Source: Desulfobacteraceae bacterium
GTDB taxonomy: Bacteria > Desulfobacterota > Desulfobacteria > Desulfobacterales > Desulfosalsimonadaceae
Direction: 5' to 3'
DNA: 59,678 nt
NCBI GenBank assembly: GCA_021737565.1
Contig: JAIPDS010000008.1
Coordinates: forward strand, 1 to 59,678
Part shown: one piece after another, positions 17,644 through 25,817 of the stretch
Layout of the letters: each line of letters starts with the position of its first letter
Position numbering within the stretch: position 1 is the first letter of the stretch
Notes under the pieces: model-generated
The model's input: the letters and a program-made list of their open reading frames with translations, nothing else
The model's database searches: none
Told to the model about the DNA's origin: nothing
Made by a program: the position numbers and the translations under genes

Positions 17644-17823
17644 TTAAGATTTGTCCGGCATCTCCAGTTCACCGAGGATTTCCTCGCGCCTTGATTCCAG
17701 ATCGTCCAGTTTTTGTATAAATACGGGCTTTACAGAGTGCGGCGGAATCCGTTCGTTTAAATCCTTTATCTCCGCATCGATCCGCTCAAGTTCTTTTCTG
17801 AGTTCCTGCTTTTTGTCCGTCAT
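17644..17823 (-). CDS. Small charged coiled-coil protein (59 aa), unknown function
   Basis: A 59-codon ORF starting at the ATG at 17823, preceded by GGGAGG at 8-nt spacing. It encodes an acidic/basic heptad-like protein (MTDKKQELRKELERID, then AEIKDLNERIPPHSVKP, then LDDLESRREEILGELE): two predicted helices joined by an IPPHSVKP turn, as a helical hairpin. No Cys, no signal peptide. It lies 30 bp after the Zn/Cd ATPase gene on the same strand and is probably the last gene of arsR-zntA. Function unknown; proteins of similar shape occur as hypotheticals in deltaproteobacteria. Confidence 0.72.
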   Translation of the reverse strand: MTDKKQELRKELERIDAEIKDLNERIPPHSVKPVFIQKLDDLESRREEILGELEMPDKS

Positions 17824-17853
17824 ACCTATACCTCCCGGCTTAATATAATGTAT

Positions 17854-19980
17854 TCAGATTTTCATCCCCAGGATCCGTGTAGAATTTAACACCGCTATGA
17901 GTGCTGTTCCCACATCCGCAAATACCGCGGCCCACATGGAGGCCATGCCCGCGGCCCCCAGGGCTATGAACACGCCTTTTACGGAAAGGGCGATCAGAAT
18001 ATTCTGCCATACTATTACGCGGGTATGCTTGCCCACGGAAACGGCCTCTGCCATTTTGGACAAGGAATCGCTCATGAGCACCACGTCGGCGGTTTCAATG
18101 GCAACATCAGAGCCCGCCCCTCCCATGGCAACCCCCACATCGGCCATGGCAATAACAGGGGCGTCATTTATGCCGTCTCCAACAAAGGCCACCTTTTTTT
18201 TCCCGCCTTTTTCCCTGTTTTCCTTTTGTATGCCCCCCAGCGCATAAACCTTGTCCTCAGGCAGAAGGTCGGCAAAATAACCGTCAAGGTGAAGCATGGC
18301 GGCTATATGATCAGCAGCCTGCCTGTTGTCTCCTGTAAGCATTATGATATTGTCCACCCCCATGGCCCGAAGGGACTCCGTTGTTTGCCGGGCATCGTCG
18401 CGCAGGCTGTCGCCGATTACTATGCAGCCGGCATATTTTCCGCCGAGGGCCACGTGCGCAACTGTGCCCTGGATCGACTCCTCGTCAAAGACAATGCCCT
18501 GGCTGCGCATGTAACGATCATTTCCAACAAGCACTGTTTTTCCGTCCAGTTCGGCCCTCACTCCCCTTCCCGATACTTCTATATGGCCCGGAACGCGGTC
18601 GGCGGAAACGTCTTTTCCCTGCTGCCTGTAGGCCTCCACGATTGCGCGGGCTATGGGGTGATTTGAATGCTGTTCTGCCATTGCCCCGATTTCAAGCACC
18701 TCTTCCGGGGAATAACCGTTTCTGTTTACCACCTGTTTTACCCTGAACACACCTTTTGTCAGGGTTCCGGTTTTATCAAAGACCACTGTGTTTAGTTTTG
18801 CCAGCGCGTCCAGGTAATTGGAGCCTTTTACAAGAATGCCCTGCCTTGACGCCCTGCCGATGCCGCCGAAATAACCCAGCGGAATACTTATAACAAGAGC
18901 ACACGGACAGGATATAACAAGCAGCACCAGGGCCCGGTAGACCCATTGGTCAAGGGTTGCGCCGGAAATAAGAAGCGGCGGGACAAAAGCGATCCCTATT
19001 GCCGCAAAAACTATGGCCGGGGTATAATACCTGGCAAAAACCGTTATAAAATTTTCAGTGGGGGATTTCCGCGCTGCCGCATTTTCCACGAGTTCGGCCA
19101 TCCTGGCAATGGATGATTCCGAGTAAGGTTTTTCCACCTCCACCGTAAGGGTGCCTTCCAGGTTTATCCCGCCCGCCAGAACCCTGTCCCCGGTCTCTGC
19201 GCCCGCCGGCACCGACTCTCCGGTAAGAACAGAGGTGTCAACCATGGATTTGCCTTGTGTAACCCTTCCGTCCAGGGGGATTTTCTCACCGGGCCTGACA
19301 ACAATAACATCGCCGGGCAAGACGCTTTCAGGGCTAACCCTTTCAATTTTCCCGACCTTCTTGAGATTGGCATAGGAAGGACGCTTTTCAAGCAGGGATG
19401 CGATTGAGCGCCTGGAGCGAAAAACTGCAAGATTCTGGAAGAATTCGCCCACCCTGTAGAAAATCATGACGCCCACGGCTTCAGAAAAAGCGCCTATAGC
19501 CATGGCCCCTGCAGTGGCTATTGTCATGAGAACGTTTTCATCAAAAAAGTCCCGTCTTGCAACCGTGCGCAGAGCCGATGCAAGCACCCGCCTGCCGGCG
19601 GCAAGATAGGCAGCCCCGGCAAGGACGTAAAAAACCGCAGGCGGAAGCTCAAAACCCGGGTAATATTCGGCGGCAAGAACCAGGCAGAATAAGACAACCG
19701 CCGCCCCCATCACCAAGAGCTCGTATTTTGTATTAAATTCCCTGTCCCACCGCGAATCAGCCACCCATTCTTTCCCGCCGCTCAGGGGCTCGATTTCAGC
19801 CCCTGGAGCCGCCTTTTCTACAGACCGTCTGACCTTCTCCATGTCATCTGCATCCACATGCAGGGTGCTGGTGCCAAAATCGACCACGGCATCGGAGACC
19901 CCGGGAGTACGGTTTAATGCATCTTCTATTTTCGCCGCGCAAACTGCGCAGTCCATGTTGCTGATTCTGTATTTTTCCAT
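17854..19980 (-). CDS. zntA: Heavy-metal-translocating P1B-type ATPase (Zn2+/Cd2+/Pb2+ exporter)
   Basis: A 708-residue inner-membrane metal exporter. The N-terminal HMA domain has MDCAVC (Cys11, Cys14). The membrane part includes SCPCALV (Cys358-Pro-Cys360) for metal transport. The actuator loop has LTGESVP, the phosphorylation motif is DKTGTLTKG (Asp402), the nucleotide-domain HP motif is SNHPIARAI, and the hinge is GDGINDAP. The last transmembrane helix carries DVGTALIAVLNSTRIL; with an Asp in that helix and CPC upstream it fits the Zn/Cd/Pb class rather than the Cu class. It follows arsR by 15 bp and should be induced by metal release of ArsR from the 30-bp operator. Confidence 0.94.
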   Translation of the reverse strand: MEKYRISNMDCAVCAAKIEDALNRTPGVSDAVVDFGTSTLHVDADDMEKVRRSVEKAAPGAEIEPLSGGKEWVADSRWDREFNTKYELLVMGAAVVLFCLVLAAEYYPGFELPPAVFYVLAGAAYLAAGRRVLASALRTVARRDFFDENVLMTIATAGAMAIGAFSEAVGVMIFYRVGEFFQNLAVFRSRRSIASLLEKRPSYANLKKVGKIERVSPESVLPGDVIVVRPGEKIPLDGRVTQGKSMVDTSVLTGESVPAGAETGDRVLAGGINLEGTLTVEVEKPYSESSIARMAELVENAAARKSPTENFITVFARYYTPAIVFAAIGIAFVPPLLISGATLDQWVYRALVLLVISCPCALVISIPLGYFGGIGRASRQGILVKGSNYLDALAKLNTVVFDKTGTLTKGVFRVKQVVNRNGYSPEEVLEIGAMAEQHSNHPIARAIVEAYRQQGKDVSADRVPGHIEVSGRGVRAELDGKTVLVGNDRYMRSQGIVFDEESIQGTVAHVALGGKYAGCIVIGDSLRDDARQTTESLRAMGVDNIIMLTGDNRQAADHIAAMLHLDGYFADLLPEDKVYALGGIQKENREKGGKKKVAFVGDGINDAPVIAMADVGVAMGGAGSDVAIETADVVLMSDSLSKMAEAVSVGKHTRVIVWQNILIALSVKGVFIALGAAGMASMWAAVFADVGTALIAVLNSTRILGMKI

Positions 19981-19995
19981 AAATCTTCAGCCTTG

Positions 19996-20400
19996 TTATC
20001 TTTGTTCCTGTATATGCTGCCTGCCCAGGTTAAGGACCCTGCGGATATGGTCGTCATCCAGGGAGTAATAGACGACCTTTCCTTCCCTCCGGTATTTTAC
20101 GATGCGGGACTGTTTGAGGAGCTTTAACTGATGGGAAACAGCAGACTGCTTCATGTCAAGAAGCATGCACAAGTCGCATACGCACATTTCTGATTCTGAC
20201 AACGCCCACAAAATGGCTATCCTGGTGCGGTCCCCAAATATCTTGAAAAAATCGGCCAGGTCATAAAGCTCGGCTTCTTCGGGCATTGCGGAGCGGACCG
20301 ATTCCACAATACCGCGGTGAATGATGCGCTCCGTGCAGAGCTCTGCAGTATTTTCCTGTGCTTTTTCCGAAATATCAGCCTTTTCAGCAGATTGGGCCAT
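19996..20400 (-). CDS. ArsR/SmtB-family metal-sensing repressor
   Basis: A 134-residue winged-helix repressor. An N-terminal extension (~45 residues) with one Cys leads to the domain LADFFKIFGDRTRIAILWAL. The ESEMCVCDLCMLL segment contains the CVCDL metal-binding motif of the alpha3N/alpha3 site, the recognition helix is KQSAVSHQLKLLKQSRIV, and the wing is REGKVVYYSL. The C-terminal helix has DDDHIRRVLNLGRQHIQ (Asp and His candidates for the alpha5 zinc site). It is first in the operon with the Zn/Cd ATPase and overlies its own operator. Zn, Cd or Pb are the likely inducers; which one cannot be read. Confidence 0.92.
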   Translation of the reverse strand: MAQSAEKADISEKAQENTAELCTERIIHRGIVESVRSAMPEEAELYDLADFFKIFGDRTRIAILWALSESEMCVCDLCMLLDMKQSAVSHQLKLLKQSRIVKYRREGKVVYYSLDDDHIRRVLNLGRQHIQEQR

Positions 20401-20419
20401 AATATTTTCTCCCTGTTCT

Positions 20420-20449
20420 CATATTATTATATGAACATATAATAATATG
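20420..20449. promoter_or_regulatory. ArsR/SmtB-type operator, perfect 14-2-14 palindrome
   Basis: CATATTATTATATG, AA, CATATAATAATATG: a perfect inverted repeat with the ATATGAACATAT centre typical of SmtB/CzrA/ZiaR operators. It begins 19 bp upstream of the arsR start codon and covers the -10 box and start point of the promoter on that strand. Binding of the adjacent ArsR protein here would block its own operon. Confidence 0.9.
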
Positions 20450-20466
20450 TTTTGCAAACCTGTCAA
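20439..20466 (-). promoter_or_regulatory. Promoter of arsR-zntA
   Basis: Minus strand: TTGACA (20461-20466), a 16-bp spacer, TATTAT (20439-20444). The predicted start is about 20432, near the centre of the operator palindrome. Consensus -35 plus overlap with the operator explains repression simply. Confidence 0.72.
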
Positions 20467-20540
20467 ATAATTTTCCCGAGTGCAGCAAAACTGACCCGCC
20501 TTGTCCTGCATCCCTGATACCTATCTGCACTTTTTGCCGG

Positions 20541-20595
20541 AAGGAAATCCTGCGGTCGGGGGCAGTTTTTTCGCTCCTGACCGCAGGACTTCCTT
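20541..20595. other. Stem-loop, 17-bp arms, function unknown
   Basis: Arms AAGGAAATCCTGCGGTC (20541-20557) and GACCGCAGGACTTCCTT (20579-20595) pair with one mismatch around a 21-nt loop containing TTTTTT. It lies between two diverging units, just outside repeat copy A, so it is not an obvious terminator for either. Confidence 0.6.
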
Positions 20596-20599
20596 GAAA

Positions 20600-20993
20600 G
20601 CACCTGCAAAACTCAACCTGGCTCCCTCAAATTCTTGCACAGCGGCCCTGCGGGGCGGTTTGTTCACTGCTGACCGTCTTCGGGATTCGGCCGGGCCTTG
20701 CGCTGGAATTTTAAAAACTCGGCCTTTCGGCCTCAGACAGTTTAAAATTCCGGACGCGCAAGGCCCGGCCGAATCTTATCCGAATCCGCTCAATGCAGTG
20801 CACAAACCACCCCGCAGGGCCGCCTGACCAGATTATAGCAAGCTTGAAGATTATATTTTCTGGCTCTTTGTAATACTTTGGCATTAAAAATTAAGCCTAC
20901 GTATTTTCGTTATGGGGTAAATTTCGATACCGGAAACGAGGACCATGCGGACAAGGCGGGGCGGTCTTTGAGTGAGCATTGCATGAGGGCCGG
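20600..20993 (+). repeat. ~400-bp dispersed repeat with giant palindrome, copy A
   Basis: Homologous along its whole length to the reverse complement of 43586-43986. The order is: a left flank with AACTCAACC and ACACAGCG/GCACAGCG; the 182-bp palindrome; a less conserved ~100-bp spacer; then a tail with TATGGGGTAAATTTCGAT and a block that ends GAGTGAGCATTGCATGAGGG. The tail is nearly identical in both copies and ends abruptly 4 bp before the promoter of the fructokinase operon. ORFs reading across it are by-products of the palindrome and are not annotated as genes. With 20450-20599 it makes up most of the 658-bp gap between arsR and the fructokinase gene. Confidence 0.88.
20642..20823. repeat. 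182-bp imperfect palindrome (giant hairpin), copy A
   Basis: Outer arms GCGGCCCTGCGGGG and CCCCGCAGGGCCGC, next GGTTTGTTCACTGC against GCAGTGCACAAACC, then GGCCGGGCCTTGCGC against GCGCAAGGCCCGGCC, then GGAATTTTAAA against TTTAAAATTCC, with a GGCCTTTCGGCC tip. Bulges at fixed places break the symmetry. The 82 bases of the inner part are identical, in reverse complement, in copy B at 43761-43942. The structure could extrude as a cruciform or fold as RNA from either strand. Confidence 0.9.
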
Positions 20994-20997
20994 CAAG

Positions 20998-21026
20998 TTG
21001 ACAATCACGGCAAAAACGTTTAAATT
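20998..21026 (+). promoter_or_regulatory. Promoter of the fructokinase-sucrose-phosphate synthase-znuABC unit
   Basis: TTGACA (20998-21003), a 17-bp spacer, TAAATT (21021-21026). Predicted start ~21033, giving a short leader of about 25 nt before the first gene. The -35 box starts directly after the end of repeat copy A. No Zur-like box or other operator is evident next to it. Confidence 0.7.
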
Positions 21027-21058
21027 ATTCATACAATTTAACAAATTGCCCGGAGGAA

Positions 21059-21973
21059 ATGTTGATTCTGGCCATCGGTGAAATCCTCGTGGATATTTTC
21101 CCTGAATACCGGCGCATCGGCGGTGCGCCGTTTAATTTTTCTTATCACCTGTATAATTTCGGTTTGCCTGTAAAATTCATCTCCCGTATTGGAAAAGATG
21201 AAACAGGCACACAGATTCTTGATTTTCTTAAAAAAAATGATTTTGACCCCGAAAATATACAGATCGACCCCAAACGGCCCACCGGAAAAGTGCTGGTTCA
21301 TCCGGATTCAAACGAGGGGCACCGCTTTGAAATCGTTAAAGACGTGGCCTATGATTACATCGAACTTCCTGAAAGTCCGGAATCGCTTGCAGGGACCGTC
21401 CCTGAAATGATTTATTTCGGAACCCTTGTCCAGCGCACCCCTGATGCTTTCCGGCTGATACAGCAATTTCTTAAAAACAGAAACCTGCAGACACGCTGTT
21501 TCTGCGATATCAATCTGCGGCCCGGATGCTACAGCACCGAAACCGTACGAAGCTCCCTTTATCAGGCAGATATCCTGAAAATAAACCAAGAGGAAATAGA
21601 AATCGTGCGTAAAATGCACAACAGCGGCCTTGGAGAAGAAAAATTTGTGGAATGGCTGATGGAAAACTACGAAATTGAGATAGTTTCCCTGACGCGCGGC
21701 AGGCAAGGAAGCGAACTTTATGACGGAAAATCCCGCCATACCATCGGCGTGCCAGACCCCGGGTATATAAAGGACACGGTCGGCGCAGGCGATGCGTACG
21801 CCGCGGTTCTGGCCTTTGGTTATCTCAAATCCTGGCCGGCTGAAAAAATCCTTTCAGAAGCTGCGGATTTTTCTGCACAAATCTGCACAATACAGGGAGC
21901 GGTTGCCAGGGACCGCTCCTTTTACGAAACATTTCTAAACAAAGTAACAGGAGAAACACATGCCCGAAGTTGA
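21059..21973 (+). CDS. PfkB-family sugar kinase, probable fructokinase
   Basis: A 304-residue ribokinase-family enzyme. N-terminal ILAIGEILVDIFPEYRRIGGAPFNF is the PfkB signature 1 region with the fructokinase-like GGAPFN; the catalytic loop is KDTVGAGDAYAAVLAFGYL (Asp base in GAGD). The ATG at 21059 is only 2 nt after GGAGG; the next codon, TTG, would have 5-nt spacing, so the true start may be one codon later. Its 3' end overlaps the sucrose-phosphate synthase gene by 14 nt. In sucrose-accumulating bacteria a fructokinase accompanies sps/spp and returns fructose to F6P, which supports fructose as substrate. Confidence 0.83.
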   Translation: MLILAIGEILVDIFPEYRRIGGAPFNFSYHLYNFGLPVKFISRIGKDETGTQILDFLKKNDFDPENIQIDPKRPTGKVLVHPDSNEGHRFEIVKDVAYDYIELPESPESLAGTVPEMIYFGTLVQRTPDAFRLIQQFLKNRNLQTRCFCDINLRPGCYSTETVRSSLYQADILKINQEEIEIVRKMHNSGLGEEKFVEWLMENYEIEIVSLTRGRQGSELYDGKSRHTIGVPDPGYIKDTVGAGDAYAAVLAFGYLKSWPAEKILSEAADFSAQICTIQGAVARDRSFYETFLNKVTGETHARS

Positions 21974-24137
21974 AGGACAAATTTATGTTCAGATGTTCAG
22001 CATTCACGGCCTGGTAAGGTTTGAAAACCCGGAGCTTGGAAAGGATGCTGATACAGGCGGCCAGGTGCTTTATGTCATAGAACTGGCAAGACATCTGAGC
22101 AGACAACCGCAAATCCGAAGGGTGGATCTTTTCACCCGGCTTATAGACGACCCCCGGGTCTCTGACGACTATGCAAAGCAGATAGAGGACTATAATGAAA
22201 AATGCAGAATAGTGCGCATACAGTGCAGCGGCAAAAAATACATGAGAAAGGAACTTTTATGGCCGCATCTTGATGAATACATAGATAAAACCATAAAATT
22301 CATAAGAAAGGAAGGCGACTGTCCGGACCTTTTCCACGGCCATTACCCTGATGCCGGCTATGTTGCCATGAAACTTGCCGAAATCTACGACCTGCCCTTT
22401 ATTTTCACCGGGCATTCCATGGGGATTCCAAAAAAGCAGAAACTGCTCAACGACGGAATGAAAGAGTCCGAAATAATAAAAAAATACAAAATAGATACCC
22501 GCATCAGGGTTGAAGAAAAAATCATTAAAAATGCAAATCTTATTATTGCCAGCACGAACCAGGAAATAACCGATCAGTACGGACTTTACGAGAACTCAAA
22601 AGCTCCGGAGTACAAGGTAATCCCCCCGGGGATCGACGTAGAGCGCTTCCACCCCTATTATCATGACCGGCTGCCTGAAATTGAAAAGCCGGAATACGCC
22701 AAATATGCACAGGCCAACATGATAGCACAGCTGGAGCGTTTTTTGAGATATCCTGACAAGCCTTTGATACTTGCGCTTTCCAGGCCTGACAAGCGCAAGA
22801 ACATATCCGGTCTCATACAGGCCTACGGAGAGGACAAGGAACTTCGGGCCATGGCCAATCTTGCCATATTTGCCGGGATCAGAAAGGACATAAACGAAAT
22901 GGAGGAAAATGAGCAAGATGTCCTTACCCGGATGCTGCTTCTTATGGACCGCTACGATCTTTACGGCAAAATGGCAATACCCAAAAAACACGATCCTGAA
23001 TACGAAGTCCCGGAATTGTACCGCATTGCCGCGGAAAAAAGAGGGGTTTTCGTAAACCCCGCCTTGACCGAGCCTTTCGGAATAACTTTGCTTGAGGCTG
23101 CAGCCACCGGCCTTCCGCTTGTGGCGACAAATGACGGCGGGCCGCGCGATATAATAAGCACGTGTGAAAACGGCATGCTGGTGGACCCCACGGATCCGGT
23201 ACAGATAGCGGATGCCATCCGTACAATCATTATTGACGAGCAGTTATGGCAGGATTACTCCAAGAAAGGGATAATGAATGTACGCAAATACTATACCTGG
23301 GACAGCCATGCTGAAACATACATAAAAACGGTTACTCCGATAGCGGAGAAAAGCGCGGCCTCCAAGGTTCCTGCAGCAATTACCGGCAAAGCCGTGGGCA
23401 AACGATTTTCCAGGGTTCAGCGCTTTCTCATAACAGACATAGACAACACCCTTATCTGCGATAAAGACCCTTACGTGGAAGAGTTCATAAAATGGATAGA
23501 AAGCAACAGCGAAGAAACCGGATTCGGTGTTGCCACCGGCCGCGGGGCAGACTCTGCGGTAGACATTCTTGACAAATACGGATTTCCCCGGCCCGATGTA
23601 GTTATTGCAGATGTTGGAACCGGGATTTACTACGGCGAGGACCTCCGCTATGACCAGGGATGGGAGACCCACATAGCAAGAGGCTGGGACAGAAAAAAAA
23701 TAACAAACCTGCTCTCAGACTTCGATTTCCTGGAGCTGCAGGAATCCGCGGCACAAAGGGAATTTAAAATAAGCTACAACATGGAGCCGGGCAAAGACAG
23801 GCTTGCAAAAATACATCATAAGCTGACAAGAAACAAAATCCGTTATACCCTGATTTATTCCCATGAGCGCTATCTCGATATTATTCCTTACAGGGCATCA
23901 AAGGGCAAGGCCATAAGGTATTTGAGCTACAAATGGGAGCTGCCGCTTAAAAACTTTCTCGTGAGCGGAGACTCGGGAAACGACGAAGAAATGCTGCGCG
24001 GCGATCAGCCAGGAGTGGTTGTCGGCAATTACAGCCCGGAGCTTGAAAACTTAAAAGGCCTCAACAAAATCTATTTTGCAAAAAAACCTTGCACAGGCGG
24101 AATCCTGGAAGGGCTCAAAAAATACGCCTTTGCCTGA
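21960..24137 (+). CDS. Sucrose-phosphate synthase with C-terminal sucrose-phosphate phosphatase-like domain
   Basis: A 725-residue two-domain protein. Residues ~1-470 are a GT4 enzyme of the sucrose-phosphate synthase type: GKDADTGGQVLYVIELARHL at ~27-46 (sugar acceptor loop), FHGHYPDAGYVA, FTGHSMG, ALSRPDKRKN and the E-x7-E motif in EPFGITLLEA. Residues ~485-725 are a HAD (Cof/SPP) phosphatase domain with DIDNTLICDKD (DxDxT nucleophile) and SGDSGNDEEML. Together they would convert UDP-glucose and fructose-6-phosphate to sucrose. The HAD catalytic motif is intact, so the domain may be active, unlike the degenerate one of plant enzymes. Sucrose as a compatible solute is the likely use. znuA follows after 15 bp. 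Confidence 0.9.
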   Translation: MPEVEGQIYVQMFSIHGLVRFENPELGKDADTGGQVLYVIELARHLSRQPQIRRVDLFTRLIDDPRVSDDYAKQIEDYNEKCRIVRIQCSGKKYMRKELLWPHLDEYIDKTIKFIRKEGDCPDLFHGHYPDAGYVAMKLAEIYDLPFIFTGHSMGIPKKQKLLNDGMKESEIIKKYKIDTRIRVEEKIIKNANLIIASTNQEITDQYGLYENSKAPEYKVIPPGIDVERFHPYYHDRLPEIEKPEYAKYAQANMIAQLERFLRYPDKPLILALSRPDKRKNISGLIQAYGEDKELRAMANLAIFAGIRKDINEMEENEQDVLTRMLLLMDRYDLYGKMAIPKKHDPEYEVPELYRIAAEKRGVFVNPALTEPFGITLLEAAATGLPLVATNDGGPRDIISTCENGMLVDPTDPVQIADAIRTIIIDEQLWQDYSKKGIMNVRKYYTWDSHAETYIKTVTPIAEKSAASKVPAAITGKAVGKRFSRVQRFLITDIDNTLICDKDPYVEEFIKWIESNSEETGFGVATGRGADSAVDILDKYGFPRPDVVIADVGTGIYYGEDLRYDQGWETHIARGWDRKKITNLLSDFDFLELQESAAQREFKISYNMEPGKDRLAKIHHKLTRNKIRYTLIYSHERYLDIIPYRASKGKAIRYLSYKWELPLKNFLVSGDSGNDEEMLRGDQPGVVVGNYSPELENLKGLNKIYFAKKPCTGGILEGLKKYAFA

Positions 24138-24152
24138 CAAGGAGAAAAAGGC

Positions 24153-25040
24153 ATGAAATCAACCCTTTACAGCGCAGCAATATTGCTTTTTCTAGTTATC
24201 TACGCCGCAATGCCCGCGGGAGCCGAAAACCTCGGGAAACAACCCGATGTATTTGTCAGTATACCACCCCAGAAATATTTTGTGAAACAGATCGCAGGAG
24301 ACCGGGCCAATATAAGGGTGATGGTGGAACCCGGCTCGCACCCGGCAACATATGAACCAGCTCCGAGCCAGATGAGGGCTGTTTCAAAATGCGACCTTTA
24401 TTTTGCCATAGGCGTGCCCTTTGAAAAGGCGTGGTTAAAAAAGTTTAAATCAGTAAACCCTGAGATGAATATTGTGAGAACCGATGCCTGGATTGAAAAG
24501 CAGCCTGTAGACCGCGGCAGGGGCAAGCCGGATTCAGGGGCGGACCATGGCTCCAGAGATCCGCACATATGGCTTTCTCCTCCCCTGGTAATGATTCAGG
24601 CAAGGCACATCCTTACAGCATTGATCAGTGCCGACCCTGAAAACATGGAATTCTACGAATCCGGATACAGAAAATTCATAGCAGAGCTCGCGGAACTCGA
24701 TGAAAAGCTGCGGGGTCTTTTCCCCCCGGGCGGGAAAAAGCCCGAGTTCCTGGTCTTCCACCCTGCATGGGGATATTTTGCAGATGCTTACGGGTTAAAA
24801 CAAACCGCGGTGGAAGCAGAAGGCAAATCCCCGAAACCGGCCGAAATCCGGCGGATAGTGGGGCATGCCGAAAAAAAGCAAATAAAGCTCCTTCTTGTCC
24901 AACCTCAGATTTCAACCCGAACCGCTGACATGATCGCAAGAGAAATAGGCGGAAAAACGATAACAGCAGATCCGCTGGCTGAAAACTGGGCAAAAAACCT
25001 GATGGAAGTCGCAGCCGGCATAAGCAAGGCGGCAAGGTGA
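24153..25040 (+). CDS. znuA: Zinc/manganese ABC transporter substrate-binding protein
   Basis: A 295-residue periplasmic cluster A-I binding protein. The signal peptide (MKSTLYSAAILLFLVIYAAM) probably ends at PAGA. Candidate metal ligands are the His in PGSHPATYEP, in DPHIWLSP and in FHPAWGYFADAYG, and an Asp near the end (ITADPLAENW). The loop before DPHIWLSP is charged with one extra His but is not the long His-rich loop of E. coli ZnuA. Zinc is favoured by the neighbouring zinc efflux locus; manganese or iron remain possible. First gene of znuABC; AAGGAG precedes the ATG. Confidence 0.87.
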   Translation: MKSTLYSAAILLFLVIYAAMPAGAENLGKQPDVFVSIPPQKYFVKQIAGDRANIRVMVEPGSHPATYEPAPSQMRAVSKCDLYFAIGVPFEKAWLKKFKSVNPEMNIVRTDAWIEKQPVDRGRGKPDSGADHGSRDPHIWLSPPLVMIQARHILTALISADPENMEFYESGYRKFIAELAELDEKLRGLFPPGGKKPEFLVFHPAWGYFADAYGLKQTAVEAEGKSPKPAEIRRIVGHAEKKQIKLLLVQPQISTRTADMIAREIGGKTITADPLAENWAKNLMEVAAGISKAAR

Positions 25041-25046
25041 AAAGCA

Positions 25047-25817
25047 ATGAGTAAAACGGATGAACCGGTAATTTCGGTTGAAAATCTTTTTTTTTCCTAT
25101 AACCGCACCCCGGTGCTCGAAGACGTAACCTTCAGGGTTGAGGAAAAGGAATTTCTGGCAATAATCGGCCCTAACGGAGGGGGGAAATCCACGCTGGTAA
25201 AGCTGATCCTGGGGCTACTGAAGCCGGATTCAGGCAAAATAAGGGCTTTTGGCAAAGCCCCGGAAAAAGTATCCCACAGATTCGGCTACGTCCCACAGGA
25301 TGTGGCAATAAACCGGGCATTTCCAATAACGGTAATGGACGTGGTTTTAATGGGGAGGCTGCGCCACAGGAAAAGAAACCGCTTCACGGCGCGCGACAGG
25401 CAGGCGGCCGCCCATGCCCTGGAAATAATAGGCATGGCGGGTTACGAGAAAAGAAAAATAGACGACCTGTCAGAAGGTCAAAGGGAGCGGGTGTTTATAG
25501 CCCGCGCCCTTACGACTGATCCTGACATACTTATCCTGGATGAGCCGACCGCCAGCGTGGATACAGGGGGCAGAACCGAGCTCTACTCGATTCTCAGGGA
25601 TTTAAACCTCACAAAAACCATTATCATAGTAAGCCACGACCTGATGGTTATGTCATCCTACGTTACGGCCGTGGCCTGCGTAAACAGGCGGGTACATTAT
25701 CACGACGAGGGAGAGATCACCCAGGACATGATAGACATGGGTTATCAATGCCCCGTGGAGCTTATTGCCCACGGCCAGCCCCACAGAATTTTAAAAACTC
25801 ACGAGGGCGGGCCATGA
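25047..25817 (+). CDS. znuC: Zinc/manganese ABC transporter ATP-binding protein
   Basis: A 256-residue ABC ATPase. Walker A is GPNGGGKSTL (residues ~38-47), the signature is DLSEGQRERV (a variant of LSGGQ), Walker B is ILILDEPTASVD and the switch His is in IIIVSHDLM. The C-terminal ~40 residues contain several His (VHYHDEG, AHGQPHRILKTH), usual in zinc-transport ATPases. Its TGA overlaps the znuB ATG. Confidence 0.92.
   Translation: MSKTDEPVISVENLFFSYNRTPVLEDVTFRVEEKEFLAIIGPNGGGKSTLVKLILGLLKPDSGKIRAFGKAPEKVSHRFGYVPQDVAINRAFPITVMDVVLMGRLRHRKRNRFTARDRQAAAHALEIIGMAGYEKRKIDDLSEGQRERVFIARALTTDPDILILDEPTASVDTGGRTELYSILRDLNLTKTIIIVSHDLMVMSSYVTAVACVNRRVHYHDEGEITQDMIDMGYQCPVELIAHGQPHRILKTHEGGP

Noticed and set aside
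20501-20827. 108-codon ORF reading through the giant palindrome (and 43685-43924 in copy B)
   Set aside because: It is open only because the palindrome has few stops in this frame; it reads across a 182-bp hairpin and has no ribosome-binding site. The similarity between copies is nucleotide-level.
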